The notes: a model not told the origin generated them from the sequence alone. Counted from the first letter of the stretch, positions 42,728 to 52,735 are shown. The stretch is 64,000 nucleotides of DNA from Streptomyces dioscori (GCF_003024195.1 NZ_KZ679050.1:248001-312000); one strand, 5' to 3'. Numbers and translations: made by a program.

Positions 42728-45700
42728 TCACTTCCGCACGCTCAGGCGCAGCGTCTGGATCTCGAAGGGGCGCAGGGTGACGGGCACGCCGTTCCCGTCC
42801 GTGTCCGCCGTCGACAGGGGGCGCTCCAGGAGGTCGGTGATCTCGGCACCGGCCAGCGGGAAGCTCGTGCGCAGGGTGCCCTGCGCCCGGCCGCCGCGGG
42901 ATTCGTAGAGGCGTACGACGACATCGCCCGAGGCGTCGTCGGCGAGCTTGACGGCCTCGATGGTGACGCCGTCGCCCTCGACGGAGACGACAGGTTCGGG
43001 GGTGCCCGCCGAGTCCGCGACCCGCAGCGGCAGGTTGAGCGAGTAGCCCTCGGCGACCGCGTCCTCGATGCTCGCGCCGGGCAGCAGCGCGTAGGTGAAG
43101 TGGTGCCTGCCCTGGTCGGCCGCCGGGTCGGGGATGCGCGGGGCGCGGACCAGGCTGAGCCGGACCGTGGTCGTCGTACCCCCGTCCTCACGCACTGTGC
43201 GGGAGACGTCGTGGCCGTAGGTGGAGTCGTTGATGACCGCGACGCCGTAGCCGGGCTCGCCGAGGTGGACCCAGCGGTGGCCGGAGACCTCGAAGCGGGC
43301 CGACTCCCAGGTGGTGTTGGTGTGCGTGGGCCGCTGGATGTGGCCGAAGGCGATCTCGGCGGACGAGTGCGCCGCCCGGATGTCCACCGGGAAGCCGGCC
43401 TTGAGGAACTTCTCGGCCTCGTGCCAGTCGATGTCCGTCTCGAAGTCGATCCGGGGGCTGCCGGCGCGGAGGCTGATCGTCTGCGTGATGCGCGAGCCGT
43501 TGCCGAAGGAGCGCTCGACGCGGATCGCCCCGAGCAGCGGGCCGTCCTCGACGACCGTCACGTACTCGGCGTCCAGGAGGTCCGTGTAGCGGTTCTTGTA
43601 GTGCTTGTCGACGTCCCAGGCGTCCCAGTAGTTCGGGAGGTCGGTGTGGAGCCGGAGCAGGTTGCCCTTGTCCGCGAGGACCTCACGGCCGCCGGCGCGC
43701 AGATCGCGTACGGAGGACAGGGTGCCGTCCTCGGCGATCTCGACGCGGACCAGGCCGTTGTCGAGGACGCGGCCGGTGACGGTCACGGGGTTCGGGACCG
43801 CACCCGCGCCGAGGGGCGCACTGCCGTTCGCGGGGACGACCGTGTGGGCGAGGGTGCCGTCGGCGGTCCGTACGACCTCGCGGCGCTCGACGGGGCTCGT
43901 GTTGAAGACGCGGGGGTCGCCCGTGCCGAGCGCGGTGACGGCCTCGGCGGTCAGTGCCTCGACCTCCTCGGCGACGCGCGCGTACTCGGCCTCCGCCTCG
44001 CGGTGCACCCAGGCGATCGAGGAGCCCGGCAGGATGTCGTGGAACTGGTGGAGCAGGACCGTCTTCCAGAGCCGGTCGAGCTTGTCGTGCGGGTAGGCGT
44101 AGCCGGGCGCGTGCAGCGCGGCCGTGGTGGCCCACAGCTCGGCCTCGCGGAGCTTGTGCTCGCTGCGGCGGTTGCCCTGCTTGGTGCGGGCCTGGGAGGT
44201 GTAGGTGGCCCGGTGCAGCTCCAGGTACAGCTCGCCGACCCAGACCGGGGCGTCGGGGTACTCCGCGCGGGCCTTGGCGAAGAACTCGTCGGGGTGCTCG
44301 ACGACGACCTTGGGCGAGCCCTCCAGGTCGGCGAGACGGCGCGCCCGTTCCATGATCTCGCGGGTGGGGCCGCCACCGCCGTCGCCCCAGCCGAAGGGGG
44401 CCAGCGAGCGGGTGCCGACGCCCTTCTCCTGGTAGTTGTTGGTGGCGCGGGCCATCTCCTCGCCGCTGAAACGGGCGTTGTAGGTGTCGACGGGCGGGAA
44501 GTGCGTGAAGATCCGCGTGCCGTCGATGCCCTCCCACCAGAAGGTGTGGTGCGGGAACTTGTTGGTCTGGTTCCAGGAGATCTTCTGGGTGAGGAACCAC
44601 TCGTTGCCTGCCAGCTTGGCGAGCTGCGGGTAGGACGCGGTGTAGCCGAAGGAGTCCGGCAGCCACACGCCCTTGGTCTCGACGCCGAAGTGCTCGATGA
44701 AGAACCGCTTGCCGTGGACGAACTGGCGGGCGACGGCCTCGCCGCCGGGCAGGTTGCCGTCGGCCTCCACCCACATGCCGCCGACCGGCGCCCACTGGCC
44801 CTTCTTGACGGACTCCTGGATGCGGGCCCAGACCTTCGGGTAGTTGTCGCGCACCCACTCGTACTGCTGGGCCTGCGAGCAGGCGAAGATGAAGTCCTCG
44901 TACTCGTCGGCGAGCGAGGTGACGTTCGAGAAGGTGCGGGACGTCTTGCGCTTGGTCTCGCGGATCGGCCACAGCCACGCGGAGTCGATGTGCGCGTGGC
45001 CGACGCCGGAGACGATGTGGGCGCTGGCGTTGGCGGGCCTGGACAGCGCGGGCTTGAGCGCGGCGCGTACGTCGGCGGCCGAACCGGCGATGTCGTCGAG
45101 GTCCAGCAGGTCCAGGGCCCGGTCCAGAGCATGGGTGATCTCGTGCCGGCGGGGGTCGTGCTCGCCCAGCTCCAGCATCAGCTCACGCAGGACCTGGATG
45201 TCGAGGTCGAGGTGCCAGACCTCCTCGTCGAGGACGGCGAGGTCCGCGCGACGGAACGTGTAGAGGGGCTTGTCGCCGGCGGTGCGGATGTCACCCATCG
45301 GCGTGATCTTCGAGAAGTCGTCGGCGAGGATGTCCGGGTTGGAGGCCGCCTCGACCAGGTAGTCGATCTCTTCGCCGCCGACGGCGGGGTTGGCGATCGC
45401 CACGTACTGGTTGAGCGGGTTGACCGCCTTCAGCGGGGTGCCGTCCGTGAGGTGGACGAGGGCCTCGGCCTGGTTTCCGGGCCAGTCGCCGACGAAGCCG
45501 AGGTCGATGACCGCCTCGACGCGCCGCCCCGCCCACTCGGCGGGCACCTGCCCGCGCATCCGGAACCATGTCGTGCCCCAGGGCGGGCCCCACGGGGTGT
45601 CCATCGTGAAGGGCGTGTACGGGGCGGACGCGGCCTCCTCGAAGGGGACGGGCTCCCCCGGTGCCTGCCAGGCCTCGACCTCGAAGGGCACGGCCGCGGC

Positions 45701-45775
45701 GTAGATCGCGGCCTTGATGCGCTGGTCGTGAAGGCGCTGGACGCGCTCCTCGATCCGCCGGCGTTCGTCGTGCAT
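42728..45775 (-). CDS. GH38 alpha-mannosidase
   Basis: The 1015-residue enzyme has the GH38 active-site parts GHAHIDSAWLWPIRET and the nucleophile Asp in WLPDSFGYTASYPQ, followed by middle and C-terminal beta domains. It has no signal peptide and acts in the cytoplasm on imported mannosides. Length is normal for bacterial GH38. ATG at 45775, 33 bases after the GH4 gene. It is the last gene of the DeoR-led leftward operon. Confidence 0.93.
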   Translation of the reverse strand: MHDERRRIEERVQRLHDQRIKAAIYAAAVPFEVEAWQAPGEPVPFEEAASAPYTPFTMDTPWGPPWGTTWFRMRGQVPAEWAGRRVEAVIDLGFVGDWPGNQAEALVHLTDGTPLKAVNPLNQYVAIANPAVGGEEIDYLVEAASNPDILADDFSKITPMGDIRTAGDKPLYTFRRADLAVLDEEVWHLDLDIQVLRELMLELGEHDPRRHEITHALDRALDLLDLDDIAGSAADVRAALKPALSRPANASAHIVSGVGHAHIDSAWLWPIRETKRKTSRTFSNVTSLADEYEDFIFACSQAQQYEWVRDNYPKVWARIQESVKKGQWAPVGGMWVEADGNLPGGEAVARQFVHGKRFFIEHFGVETKGVWLPDSFGYTASYPQLAKLAGNEWFLTQKISWNQTNKFPHHTFWWEGIDGTRIFTHFPPVDTYNARFSGEEMARATNNYQEKGVGTRSLAPFGWGDGGGGPTREIMERARRLADLEGSPKVVVEHPDEFFAKARAEYPDAPVWVGELYLELHRATYTSQARTKQGNRRSEHKLREAELWATTAALHAPGYAYPHDKLDRLWKTVLLHQFHDILPGSSIAWVHREAEAEYARVAEEVEALTAEAVTALGTGDPRVFNTSPVERREVVRTADGTLAHTVVPANGSAPLGAGAVPNPVTVTGRVLDNGLVRVEIAEDGTLSSVRDLRAGGREVLADKGNLLRLHTDLPNYWDAWDVDKHYKNRYTDLLDAEYVTVVEDGPLLGAIRVERSFGNGSRITQTISLRAGSPRIDFETDIDWHEAEKFLKAGFPVDIRAAHSSAEIAFGHIQRPTHTNTTWESARFEVSGHRWVHLGEPGYGVAVINDSTYGHDVSRTVREDGGTTTTVRLSLVRAPRIPDPAADQGRHHFTYALLPGASIEDAVAEGYSLNLPLRVADSAGTPEPVVSVEGDGVTIEAVKLADDASGDVVVRLYESRGGRAQGTLRTSFPLAGAEITDLLERPLSTADTDGNGVPVTLRPFEIQTLRLSVRK

Positions 45776-45807
45776 GAAAGTCTCCAGGTAACGAGCGGGG
45801 AAAGCGC

Positions 45808-47145
45808 TTACTTGAGGTAGGCGAGACCAGGATGGACCGCGGTGTAACCGTCCACCAGGTTGCGGGCCACATTCACCGAGTCGACCAGCGGATGCAGCGC
45901 GAAGGCCTTCACGGCCGTGGCGCGCGATCCCGACGCGGCGGCGGCCAGCACCTCCCGCTCCACGGCCTTCACCGCGCACACCAGACCGGTGGCGTGGTCG
46001 GGCAGCGGGGCGACCGCGACCGGGTGCGCACCGTTGGCGTCGACGAGGCAGGGCACCTCGATGACGGCGTCCGCGTCGAGCGCCGCGAGGGTGCCCTGGT
46101 TCCGGACGTTGAGGATGAGCGTGGTCCGCTCGTCACGGGCGATGGCCCGCATCAGGGCGAGGGCCACCTTCTCGTAGCCGCCGGAGAGGTCGTCGGCATC
46201 GCGCTCGCCCGCACCGGCCGTCTCCCGGTTCTCGGACATGTACGTGGCCTCGCGCTCGGCCCGCGTACGGTCCCAGGCGGTGAGGGCGGCGCTGTCCGGG
46301 CGGCTCATCTCCTCGTAGAAACCGGCCTGCTGGTCGCGCAGGAACGCGCCGCGGGTCTTCTCGGCCTGGCTGTACGCGCGGACGGCCTCGCGGTTGAAGT
46401 AGTAGTAGTGCAGATACTCGTTCGGGATGGCGCCCAGCGACTGGAGCCAGTCGGTGCCGAAGAGCTTGCCCTCCTCGAAGGAGCCGAGCAGGTCGGTGTC
46501 GGCGAGCAGGCGCGGGAGTTCGTCGCGGCCGGCGACGTGGAGGCCGCGGACCCAGCCGAGGTGGTTGAGGCCGACGTAGTCGATCCAGGCCTCGCGCGGG
46601 TTGGCGCCCAGCACCCGGGCGATCCGGCGTCCGAGGCCCACCGGGGAGTCACAGATGCCGATGACACGGTCGCCGAGGTGGCGGGACATGGCCTCGGTGA
46701 CCAGGCCCGCCGGGTTGGTGAAGTTGATGAGCCAGGCGTCGGGCGCGAGCCGGGCCACGCGCTGGGCGATGTCGACGGCCACGGGAACCGTGCGCAGGCC
46801 GTAGGCGATGCCGCCGGCGCCGACCGTCTCCTGGCCGAGGACGCCCTGGTCGAGGGCGACCCGCTCGTCGGCGGCGCGGCCTTCGAGGCCGCCGACGCGG
46901 ATCGCGGAGAAGATGAAGTCGGCGCCGCGCAGCGCCTCGTCGAGATCCGTGGTGGCGGTCACGGCCGGTGCGTCCGGATGCGCCGCCGCCTGCTCGGCGA
47001 GGACCCGGGCGACGGCGGAGAGCCGTCCCTGGTCCAGGTCGTGCAGGACGACGTCGGTGACGCGGCCCTCGCCGCGGTCGCCCAGGAGCGCCCCGTACAC
47101 GAGCGGCACGCGGAATCCGCCGCCGCCCAGAATCGTCAGCTTCAC
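45808..47145 (-). CDS. GH4-family NAD-dependent glycosidase (6-phospho-beta-glucosidase-like)
   Basis: This 445-residue protein has the GH4 Rossmann start MKLTILGGGGFRVPLV, GICDSPVGLGRRI and VGLNHLGW (metal ligands). GH4 enzymes open glycosides by an NAD-assisted redox-elimination path and need divalent metal. GTG at 47145 with AAAGG upstream, overlapping the stop of the preceding low-complexity frame (GTGA). It works with the mannosidase and the imported sugar. Confidence 0.92.
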   Translation of the reverse strand: MKLTILGGGGFRVPLVYGALLGDRGEGRVTDVVLHDLDQGRLSAVARVLAEQAAAHPDAPAVTATTDLDEALRGADFIFSAIRVGGLEGRAADERVALDQGVLGQETVGAGGIAYGLRTVPVAVDIAQRVARLAPDAWLINFTNPAGLVTEAMSRHLGDRVIGICDSPVGLGRRIARVLGANPREAWIDYVGLNHLGWVRGLHVAGRDELPRLLADTDLLGSFEEGKLFGTDWLQSLGAIPNEYLHYYYFNREAVRAYSQAEKTRGAFLRDQQAGFYEEMSRPDSAALTAWDRTRAEREATYMSENRETAGAGERDADDLSGGYEKVALALMRAIARDERTTLILNVRNQGTLAALDADAVIEVPCLVDANGAHPVAVAPLPDHATGLVCAVKAVEREVLAAAASGSRATAVKAFALHPLVDSVNVARNLVDGYTAVHPGLAYLK

Positions 47146-47531
47146 GCAACTGCCCTTTCGCTGTTCCTCGGGGTCATCAGGGTCATCAGGGTCGACGGGG
47201 GCGGCGGTGCGGCGGGGGCCGCCGGTGCCGCCAGGGCCACCGGTGTCGCAGGGGCCGCCGGGGCCATCGGTGCCACAGGGGCCGCTGGTGCCATGGGTGC
47301 CATGGGTGCCGCCGGTGCCATCGCGGCCCCGGAGCCCGCCCTCGGGTTCCCGCGCACGTTGGGGGCCACTGGTGCCATCAGTGCCACAGGGACCGCCGGT
47401 GCCATCAGTGCCCCAGAAGCCGCCGGTGCCATCGCGGCCCCGGAGCCCGCCGTCCGGTTCCCGCGCACGCCGGGGCCCGTCGGCCCCTCCCGCGCGCCGG
47501 GCCCCGTCACCCCCTCGCGTGCGCCGCTCAC
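47142..47531 (-). CDS. Ala/Pro/Met-rich low-complexity ORF between DeoR and GH4 genes
   Basis: This 129-residue frame begins with GTG overlapping the DeoR stop and ends with a stop overlapping the GH4 start, both as GTGA. The sequence is made of repeats: GPGAREG, two copies of a 17-residue block (VRGN...AGSGAAMAPAA) 37 residues apart, then many MAPAAP/VAPMAP units. The DNA shows the same repeats. It has no known domain. Either it is a translated, coupled protein or a repeat expansion that has kept an open frame. No strong ribosome-binding site is seen. Confidence 0.45.
   Translation of the reverse strand: MSGAREGVTGPGAREGPTGPGVRGNRTAGSGAAMAPAASGALMAPAVPVALMAPVAPNVRGNPRAGSGAAMAPAAPMAPMAPAAPVAPMAPAAPATPVALAAPAAPAAPPPPSTLMTLMTPRNSERAVA
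47300..47475. repeat. Two 50-base direct repeats, 111 bases apart, within a ggtgcc-rich repeat field
   Basis: Copies at about 47308-47358 and 47419-47469 share gccgccggtgccatcgcggc and the following ggagcccgcc and ttcccgcgcac, differing at a few bases. The spacing is a multiple of three. Shorter ggtgccat(g/c) units fill the rest. Confidence 0.85.
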
Positions 47532-48298
47532 GTGAGCACCACGCGTACGCCCGCCTCTTCCAGGGCGGCGCGCGTCCCGGCGTCCGCCGGTGCGTTGGTC
47601 ACCACGACGTCCAGGTCCTCGGGTCCGCAGACCTTCGCCATCCCCGTCCCCGGGAACTTGGCGCGGTCGGCGAGCAGGACGACCCGGTCGGCCGCCTTGA
47701 TCATGGCGCGCTTCACCGGCACCTCGACGACGGTCGTGTCCATCACCTGCCCTCCCGGTCGTACTCCGCTTGTTCCCAGGAACAGCCAGTCCGCATGCAG
47801 CTGGCGCAGGTTGTCCTCGGTGAGGAAGCCGACCAGCGAGCGGTACTCGCGGCGGACCATGCCGCCGAGCAGGACCAGCTCGATGGCCTCGTCGTCCACC
47901 AGCTCCTCGTAGACGACGAGGTTGCTGGTGATCACGGTGATCCGGCGGCCGTGCAGCTGCCGGGCCAGCCGGTAGGCGGTGGTGCCGATGTCGAGCAGCA
48001 CGGACTGGCCGTCCTCGACCAGGCCCGCCGCGCGCGCCGCTATGGCGTCCTTCTCGGCCACGCGCACCTCGGCGACCTCGGCGAAGGGCTGGTCGCCCTC
48101 CTCGGCGACCGCTCCGCCGTGTACGCGGGTGAGCAGGCCCTCCTCCTCCAGCTTGAGCAGGTCGCGCCGGACGGTGGCGGGGCTCACGCCGAGCTGCTCC
48201 GAGAGGTCGGTCACGGCCGCGGGGCCGCCGGAGCGCAGGGCCCGCAGGATGAGTTGATGTCGTCTCTCTGCCAGCACGAGCTGAACAGTACTCGTCAT
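47528..48298 (-). CDS. DeoR/GlpR-family repressor
   Basis: This 256-residue repressor has the N-terminal HTH (AERRHQLILRALRSGG, TDLSEQLGVSPATVRRDL) and the sugar-phosphate-binding DeoRC domain (DIGTTAYRLARQL, TSNLVVYEEL, LGGMVRREYRSLVG). It probably controls its own operon and the divergent kinase/importer operon in response to a phosphorylated sugar. Confidence 0.93.
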   Translation of the reverse strand: MTSTVQLVLAERRHQLILRALRSGGPAAVTDLSEQLGVSPATVRRDLLKLEEEGLLTRVHGGAVAEEGDQPFAEVAEVRVAEKDAIAARAAGLVEDGQSVLLDIGTTAYRLARQLHGRRITVITSNLVVYEELVDDEAIELVLLGGMVRREYRSLVGFLTEDNLRQLHADWLFLGTSGVRPGGQVMDTTVVEVPVKRAMIKAADRVVLLADRAKFPGTGMAKVCGPEDLDVVVTNAPADAGTRAALEEAGVRVVLT

Positions 48299-48434
48299 CG
48301 GTGAGCATTTCTATGCTTACTTTTGCTCGACTCTTGCCAAATCGGCCGGAGACGCGCACGATCCTGTCCACCGAAACACAATCCCGTGCACTTCGTACGA
48401 CGAGAATGAAGAGTTTTGACGAGAGGATGCGCTC
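48299..48434. promoter_or_regulatory. Divergent promoter/operator region of the sugar locus
   Basis: These 136 A+T-richer bases separate the DeoR and kinase genes. AGCAT-ttct-ATGCT at 48304-48317 is an inverted repeat and a candidate DeoR operator. No promoter boxes stand out. Confidence 0.45.
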
Positions 48435-49508
48435 GTGGGTGAGACACGGCCTGACGCGCGGCCCGATGTGCTGCTGACCGGGCTGCTCTTCTACGACCTC
48501 GTCCTGACCGGTCTGGGCAAGCCGCCGACCCCCGGCGAGGAGATCTGGACCGACGGGATGGGCACGAGCCCCGGCGGCATCGCCAACCTGGCCGTGGCCG
48601 CGGCCCGTTACGGCCTGAGCACCTCCCTGGCCACGGTGTTCGGCGACGACTACTACGGCGCGTACTGCCGTGAGGTCCTCGCCGGCCAGGAGCACATCGA
48701 CCTCTCGCTCTCCCGTACCGCGGACGGCTGGCACACCCCGGTCACCGTCTCGATCGCGTACGGCCACGACCGGGCCCTGGTCACCCACGGCCAGGAGCCC
48801 CCGTACTCGCAGGACGCGCTGATGGGTGACCCGCCCGCCGCGCGCACGGCGCTCGTGCACATCGAGGCCGAACCCCGCGAGTGGATCGCCGGGGCCGCCG
48901 CGAACGGCACGAAGATCTACGCGGACGTCGGCTGGGACCCCACCCAGCAGTGGTCCTCGGACCTCCTCGACCAGCTCGCCCTGTGCCACGCCTTCGTCCC
49001 GAACGACGGCGAGGCGATGGCGTACACCCGCACCGACACCGCGGCCGACGCGCTCTCCAAGCTCTCCGAGCTGGTGCCGGTGGCCGTGGTCACCCGCGGC
49101 CGGGACGGCGCGATCGCCGTCGACCAGACCACGGGCGAGCACGCCGACGTGCCCGCCCTCGCCACCGACGTCCTGGACGCGACGGGTGCCGGAGACGTCT
49201 TCGGCGCGAGCTTCGTCGCGGCCTCGCTGGAAGGCTGGCCCCTGGAGGAGCGGCTGCGCTTCGCGGTGCTGGCCGCCGGACTCTCCGTACAGCGGCACGG
49301 CGGGGCGCTCGCCGCGCCCGGCTGGTACGGGATCCACCAGTGGTGGCGCTCCGTCAAGAATCCCGAACTGCGGCGCGCGTACGGCTTCCTGACGGACCGT
49401 ATGCCCGCCGATCCCGGCCCTCCGGTTCCCCACGCCCCGGTGACTCCACCCGCCCCCACGGCACTCCCGATCTCCCCCGACGCATCTCCCGCGACGCATC
49501 CCTTCTGA
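48435..49508 (+). CDS. PfkB-family carbohydrate kinase
   Basis: This 357-residue kinase has GGIANLAVAAARYGL near the N-terminus and the PfkB active-site signature DATGAGDVFGASF with the catalytic Asp. It should phosphorylate a sugar from the importer, and the product could be the effector of the DeoR protein. The GTG follows GAGAGGA. A Pro/Ala-rich tail of 30 residues ends the protein. Confidence 0.92.
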   Translation: MGETRPDARPDVLLTGLLFYDLVLTGLGKPPTPGEEIWTDGMGTSPGGIANLAVAAARYGLSTSLATVFGDDYYGAYCREVLAGQEHIDLSLSRTADGWHTPVTVSIAYGHDRALVTHGQEPPYSQDALMGDPPAARTALVHIEAEPREWIAGAAANGTKIYADVGWDPTQQWSSDLLDQLALCHAFVPNDGEAMAYTRTDTAADALSKLSELVPVAVVTRGRDGAIAVDQTTGEHADVPALATDVLDATGAGDVFGASFVAASLEGWPLEERLRFAVLAAGLSVQRHGGALAAPGWYGIHQWWRSVKNPELRRAYGFLTDRMPADPGPPVPHAPVTPPAPTALPISPDASPATHPF

Positions 49509-49551
49509 TGCCTGGCTCCAGATGCGTTCTCCTGATGCGAAGACCGAACAC

Positions 49552-50859
49552 ATGCGAAAGGCGGTGGGAGCTGTGCGGCTCTCACGAAGGGGCCTGCTCC
49601 GCGCGGGACTGGCCGGTACGGCCGCGACCGCGCTCGGCGGCCTGGCGTCCGGCTGCGCCGTACCGACGGGCTCGACGGGCCGGAACATGGTGCTCTGGTA
49701 CTGGAGCGGCGGCCTGAGCGACACCGTCGTCAAGAAGGCCAAGGCCCGTTACGACAGCGCCGTGGACCTGGACGCGATCCAGATCGGCGGCTACTACCGC
49801 TCCAAGCTCATCACCACGATGACCGGCCAGGCCCATGTCCCCGACATCGCGGGGCTCAAGGGCGAGGACATGGCGTCGTACCTGCCGAACGCCGACCAGT
49901 TCGTGGACCTGCGCACACTCGGCGCGGAGAAGCTCAAGGACCAGTACCTGGACTGGAAGTGGCAGCAGGGCGTGGCCCCCGACGGCAGCCTCGTCGGCTT
50001 CCCCATCGACGTGGGTCCCGTCGTGCAGTACTACCAGCCGGCCGTCTACGAGAAGGCCGGGCTCGCGTACGAACCGGACGACGTGTCCAAGGAGATGGGC
50101 ACCTGGGACCAGTTCTTCGCCGCGGGTGAGCAGCTCAAGAAGCGGGTGCGCGGGGCGTTCATCCTGACCGACATCACCAGCGTCTTCGAGATGTCGATCG
50201 GACAGGGCACCCAGCGGTTCGTCGACAAGGACAAGCACTTCATCGGCGACCAGGAACATGTGCGCGTCTGCTGGGACCGTGCCGTGGAGGCCAAGCGGCG
50301 CGGGCTCGCGTCGAGCATCGTGACGGGCACGCCCGACTCGATCTCGGCCACCGAGAGCGGCGAGCTGCCCAGCCAGCTCAACGCCTCGTGGGCGGCGGGC
50401 GACCTCAAGCTCCAGTACCCGAAGACCAAGGGCAGATGGCGGGTCGCGAACTGTCCCGGCGGCCCCTCGAACGTCGGCGGCTCCTTCCTCGCGATCACCA
50501 AGGCGTGCCGTGAACCCGAGAAGGCCTTCGAGATCATCACCTGGCTGCTCAACGCGGACAACCAGGCCCAGGGCTTCATGGACGCGGGGCTCTTCCCCTC
50601 GACCCCTGCCTCGTACGGGCTGAAGAAGCTGCGGGAGCACGACCCGTTCTTCGGCGACCAGATCACGATGGACGTGTACGGGCCGGCCGCGGAGAAGATC
50701 CCGGTCGCCTTCAACAGCCCGTTCGACGTGGCACTCGGGCAGCCGATCAGGGACGAGATCAAGAACGTCGGCGTCCTCGGCAAGAACCCGGAGAACGCCT
50801 GGAAGGACGCCATGAGCAAGTGCCGGCGTATCGCCGACCACCTGGGGGTGAGCTACTGA
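49552..50859 (+). CDS. ABC sugar-importer substrate-binding lipoprotein, twin-arginine type
   Basis: This 435-residue protein starts with a Tat-like lipoprotein signal, LSRRGLLRAGLAGTAATALG with lipobox LASGC, then a type-1 solute-binding fold (WYWSGGLSDTVVKKAK, TWDQFFAAGEQLKK). It captures an oligosaccharide outside the cell. The true start may be the GTG at 49573, as no ribosome-binding site precedes 49552. Its stop overlaps the permease start (TGATG). Confidence 0.92.
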   Translation: MRKAVGAVRLSRRGLLRAGLAGTAATALGGLASGCAVPTGSTGRNMVLWYWSGGLSDTVVKKAKARYDSAVDLDAIQIGGYYRSKLITTMTGQAHVPDIAGLKGEDMASYLPNADQFVDLRTLGAEKLKDQYLDWKWQQGVAPDGSLVGFPIDVGPVVQYYQPAVYEKAGLAYEPDDVSKEMGTWDQFFAAGEQLKKRVRGAFILTDITSVFEMSIGQGTQRFVDKDKHFIGDQEHVRVCWDRAVEAKRRGLASSIVTGTPDSISATESGELPSQLNASWAAGDLKLQYPKTKGRWRVANCPGGPSNVGGSFLAITKACREPEKAFEIITWLLNADNQAQGFMDAGLFPSTPASYGLKKLREHDPFFGDQITMDVYGPAAEKIPVAFNSPFDVALGQPIRDEIKNVGVLGKNPENAWKDAMSKCRRIADHLGVSY

Positions 50860-51821
50860 TGGCTACCGCACCCCTGGTCGAGAAGCCCCCGGCGCCCGTC
50901 GCCGAGCCGCCCGCCGTCAATCCCAAGAAGGGCATCCTGAGCTACTGGCGGCTGTACGCCGCGATCTCCCCCTTCTATCTCCTCTTCCTCGCCTTCGGTC
51001 TGATCCCGGTCGGCTTCTCGCTCTATCTGTCGTTCCACCGGTGGGACGGCCTCGGCTCGATGGAGTACGCGGGCCTCTCGCAGTACCGCTATCTGCTGAG
51101 CGACACCGACTTCTGGAGCTCGATCGGCAACACGCTGATCATCTGGGCGCTGGCCACCTTCCCCATGATCTTCCTCGCGATGATCACGGCCGTGATGCTC
51201 AACTCGGCGGTCCGCTTCAAGAACGTCTACCGCTTCGCGTACTTCCTGCCGAACGTCACCTCGGTGGTCGCCGTCGCGATCATCTTCGGCTCGGTCTTCT
51301 CCACCAACTTCGGCCTGGTGAACGCCCTGTTGCAGGCGGTCGGCCTCGACCAGATCGCCTGGCTGAACACCCCCTGGGGCATCAAGGTCGCCATCGCCAC
51401 CCTGATGACCTGGCAGTGGACCGGCTACAACGCGATCATCTTCCTCGCCGGACTCCAGACGATCCCCGGCGAGCTGTACGAGGCGGCCCGCATGGACGGC
51501 GCCGGACCCGTGCAGACCTTCTTCCGGATCACACTCCCGCTGATGCGGCCGGTGCTGCTGTTCGTGCTCGTCATCTCGACGGTGACGGGGCTGCAGAGCT
51601 TCTCCGAACCGCAGGTGCTGCTGCAGTCCACCGCCAACGAGTCCACGTTCTCCGGCGGTCCCGACCACGCCGGCCGCACGATGGTCCTCTACTTCTTCCA
51701 GCAGACCTTCGACAACAACGACTTCGGCTACGGCGCGGCCGTGGCCTGGGGCATCTTCCTCGTCGTCGTCATCTTCTCGATCATCAACTGGCGCCTGGTG
51801 CAGCGCCGGGGCGAAGACTAG
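50859..51821 (+). CDS. ABC sugar-importer permease 1 (MalF-like)
   Basis: This 320-residue membrane protein has six helices and the EAA loop YEAARMDGAGPVQTFFRITLP. With permease 2 it forms the channel of a CUT1-type importer. The ATPase gene is absent here; CUT1 systems in Streptomyces commonly share MsiK. Confidence 0.93.
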   Translation: MATAPLVEKPPAPVAEPPAVNPKKGILSYWRLYAAISPFYLLFLAFGLIPVGFSLYLSFHRWDGLGSMEYAGLSQYRYLLSDTDFWSSIGNTLIIWALATFPMIFLAMITAVMLNSAVRFKNVYRFAYFLPNVTSVVAVAIIFGSVFSTNFGLVNALLQAVGLDQIAWLNTPWGIKVAIATLMTWQWTGYNAIIFLAGLQTIPGELYEAARMDGAGPVQTFFRITLPLMRPVLLFVLVISTVTGLQSFSEPQVLLQSTANESTFSGGPDHAGRTMVLYFFQQTFDNNDFGYGAAVAWGIFLVVVIFSIINWRLVQRRGED

Positions 51822-51835
51822 GGAGGCCCGTCACC

Positions 51836-52734
51836 ATGGCTGTCACCACACAGACCGAGCCCGCCCCCACCGAGCCGCCGCGCGCCGAGCCCACCAAGGG
51901 CACGCGTATCCGAGGCACCCAGCGCAGGGGCATCGCGCTCCACCTCTCCCTCGCCGTCGGGGTACTGCTCTCCGCGTTCCCCTTCTACTGGGCCGTGATC
52001 ATGTCGACGCACACGTCGACCGAGATCTTCTCCTACCCGCCGAAACTGCTGCCCGGCTCGCACTTCGGCGACAACCTCAGCAAGCTGTTCGACAGCATCG
52101 ACTTCTTCGGGTCGATGTTCAACTCGCTGCTCGTCGCCGTCTCCGTGACGTTCCTCGTGCTGTTCTTCGACTCGCTGGCCGCGTTCGTCTTCGCCAAGTT
52201 CAGTTTCCCCGGCCGCCGGGTGCTGTTCGCGATGATGATGGCCATCTTCATGGTGCCGGCGCAGCTCGCCGCCATCCCGCAGTTCGTGATCATGGCGAAG
52301 CTGGGCTGGATCGGCTCGATGACCTCGCTGATCGTGCCGGCCGCCGCGAACGCCTTCGGCATCTTCTGGATGCGGCAGTACATGAAGAGCGCGATCCACG
52401 ACGAGCTGCTGGACGCCTCGAAGATCGACGGGGCGAGCTTCCTGCGCCAGTACTGGCACGTGGCCCTGCCCGTGGTCCGCCCCGGGCTCGCCTTCCTCGG
52501 CATCTTCACGTTCATGGGCCAGTGGAACGACTACGCCTGGCCGCTGATCGCCCTCACCAACCCGGACAACGTGACCCTCCAGGTCGCCCTCTCCCAGCTC
52601 AACGGCGTTCACGGCACCACGGACTACGGGATGGTCATGACGGGTGCGGTCCTCGCCCTGATCCCCCTGCTGATCGTCTTCGCGATCGGCGCCAAGCAGA
52701 TCATCGCCGACCTCGGCAAGGGAGCGATCCGCTG

Positions 52735-52735
<1 letters not shown>
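51836..52735 (+). CDS. ABC sugar-importer permease 2 (MalG-like)
   Basis: This 299-residue permease has six helices and the EAA loop LDASKIDGASFLRQYWHVALP, and ends in a MalG-like QRYIVAGL-type segment (AKQIIADLGKGAIR). GGGAGG precedes the ATG at 51836. It overlaps the GH2 gene by TGATG. Confidence 0.93.

Noticed and set aside
42683..45820. Open frame of 1045 codons on the plus strand
   Set aside because: It is the antisense of the GH38 mannosidase. High GC keeps antisense frames open, and its residue content (Val/Gly/Asp-rich) has no family motifs.
47300..47475. Repeat field considered as a CRISPR array
   Set aside because: Repeat units are unequal, spacers are not unique, and no cas genes are near. 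It is a low-complexity tandem expansion.
45832..47535. Long plus-strand frame with a Gly/Ala repeat end
   Set aside because: It is antisense to the GH4 gene and the repeat field. It lacks a ribosome-binding site and any domain.
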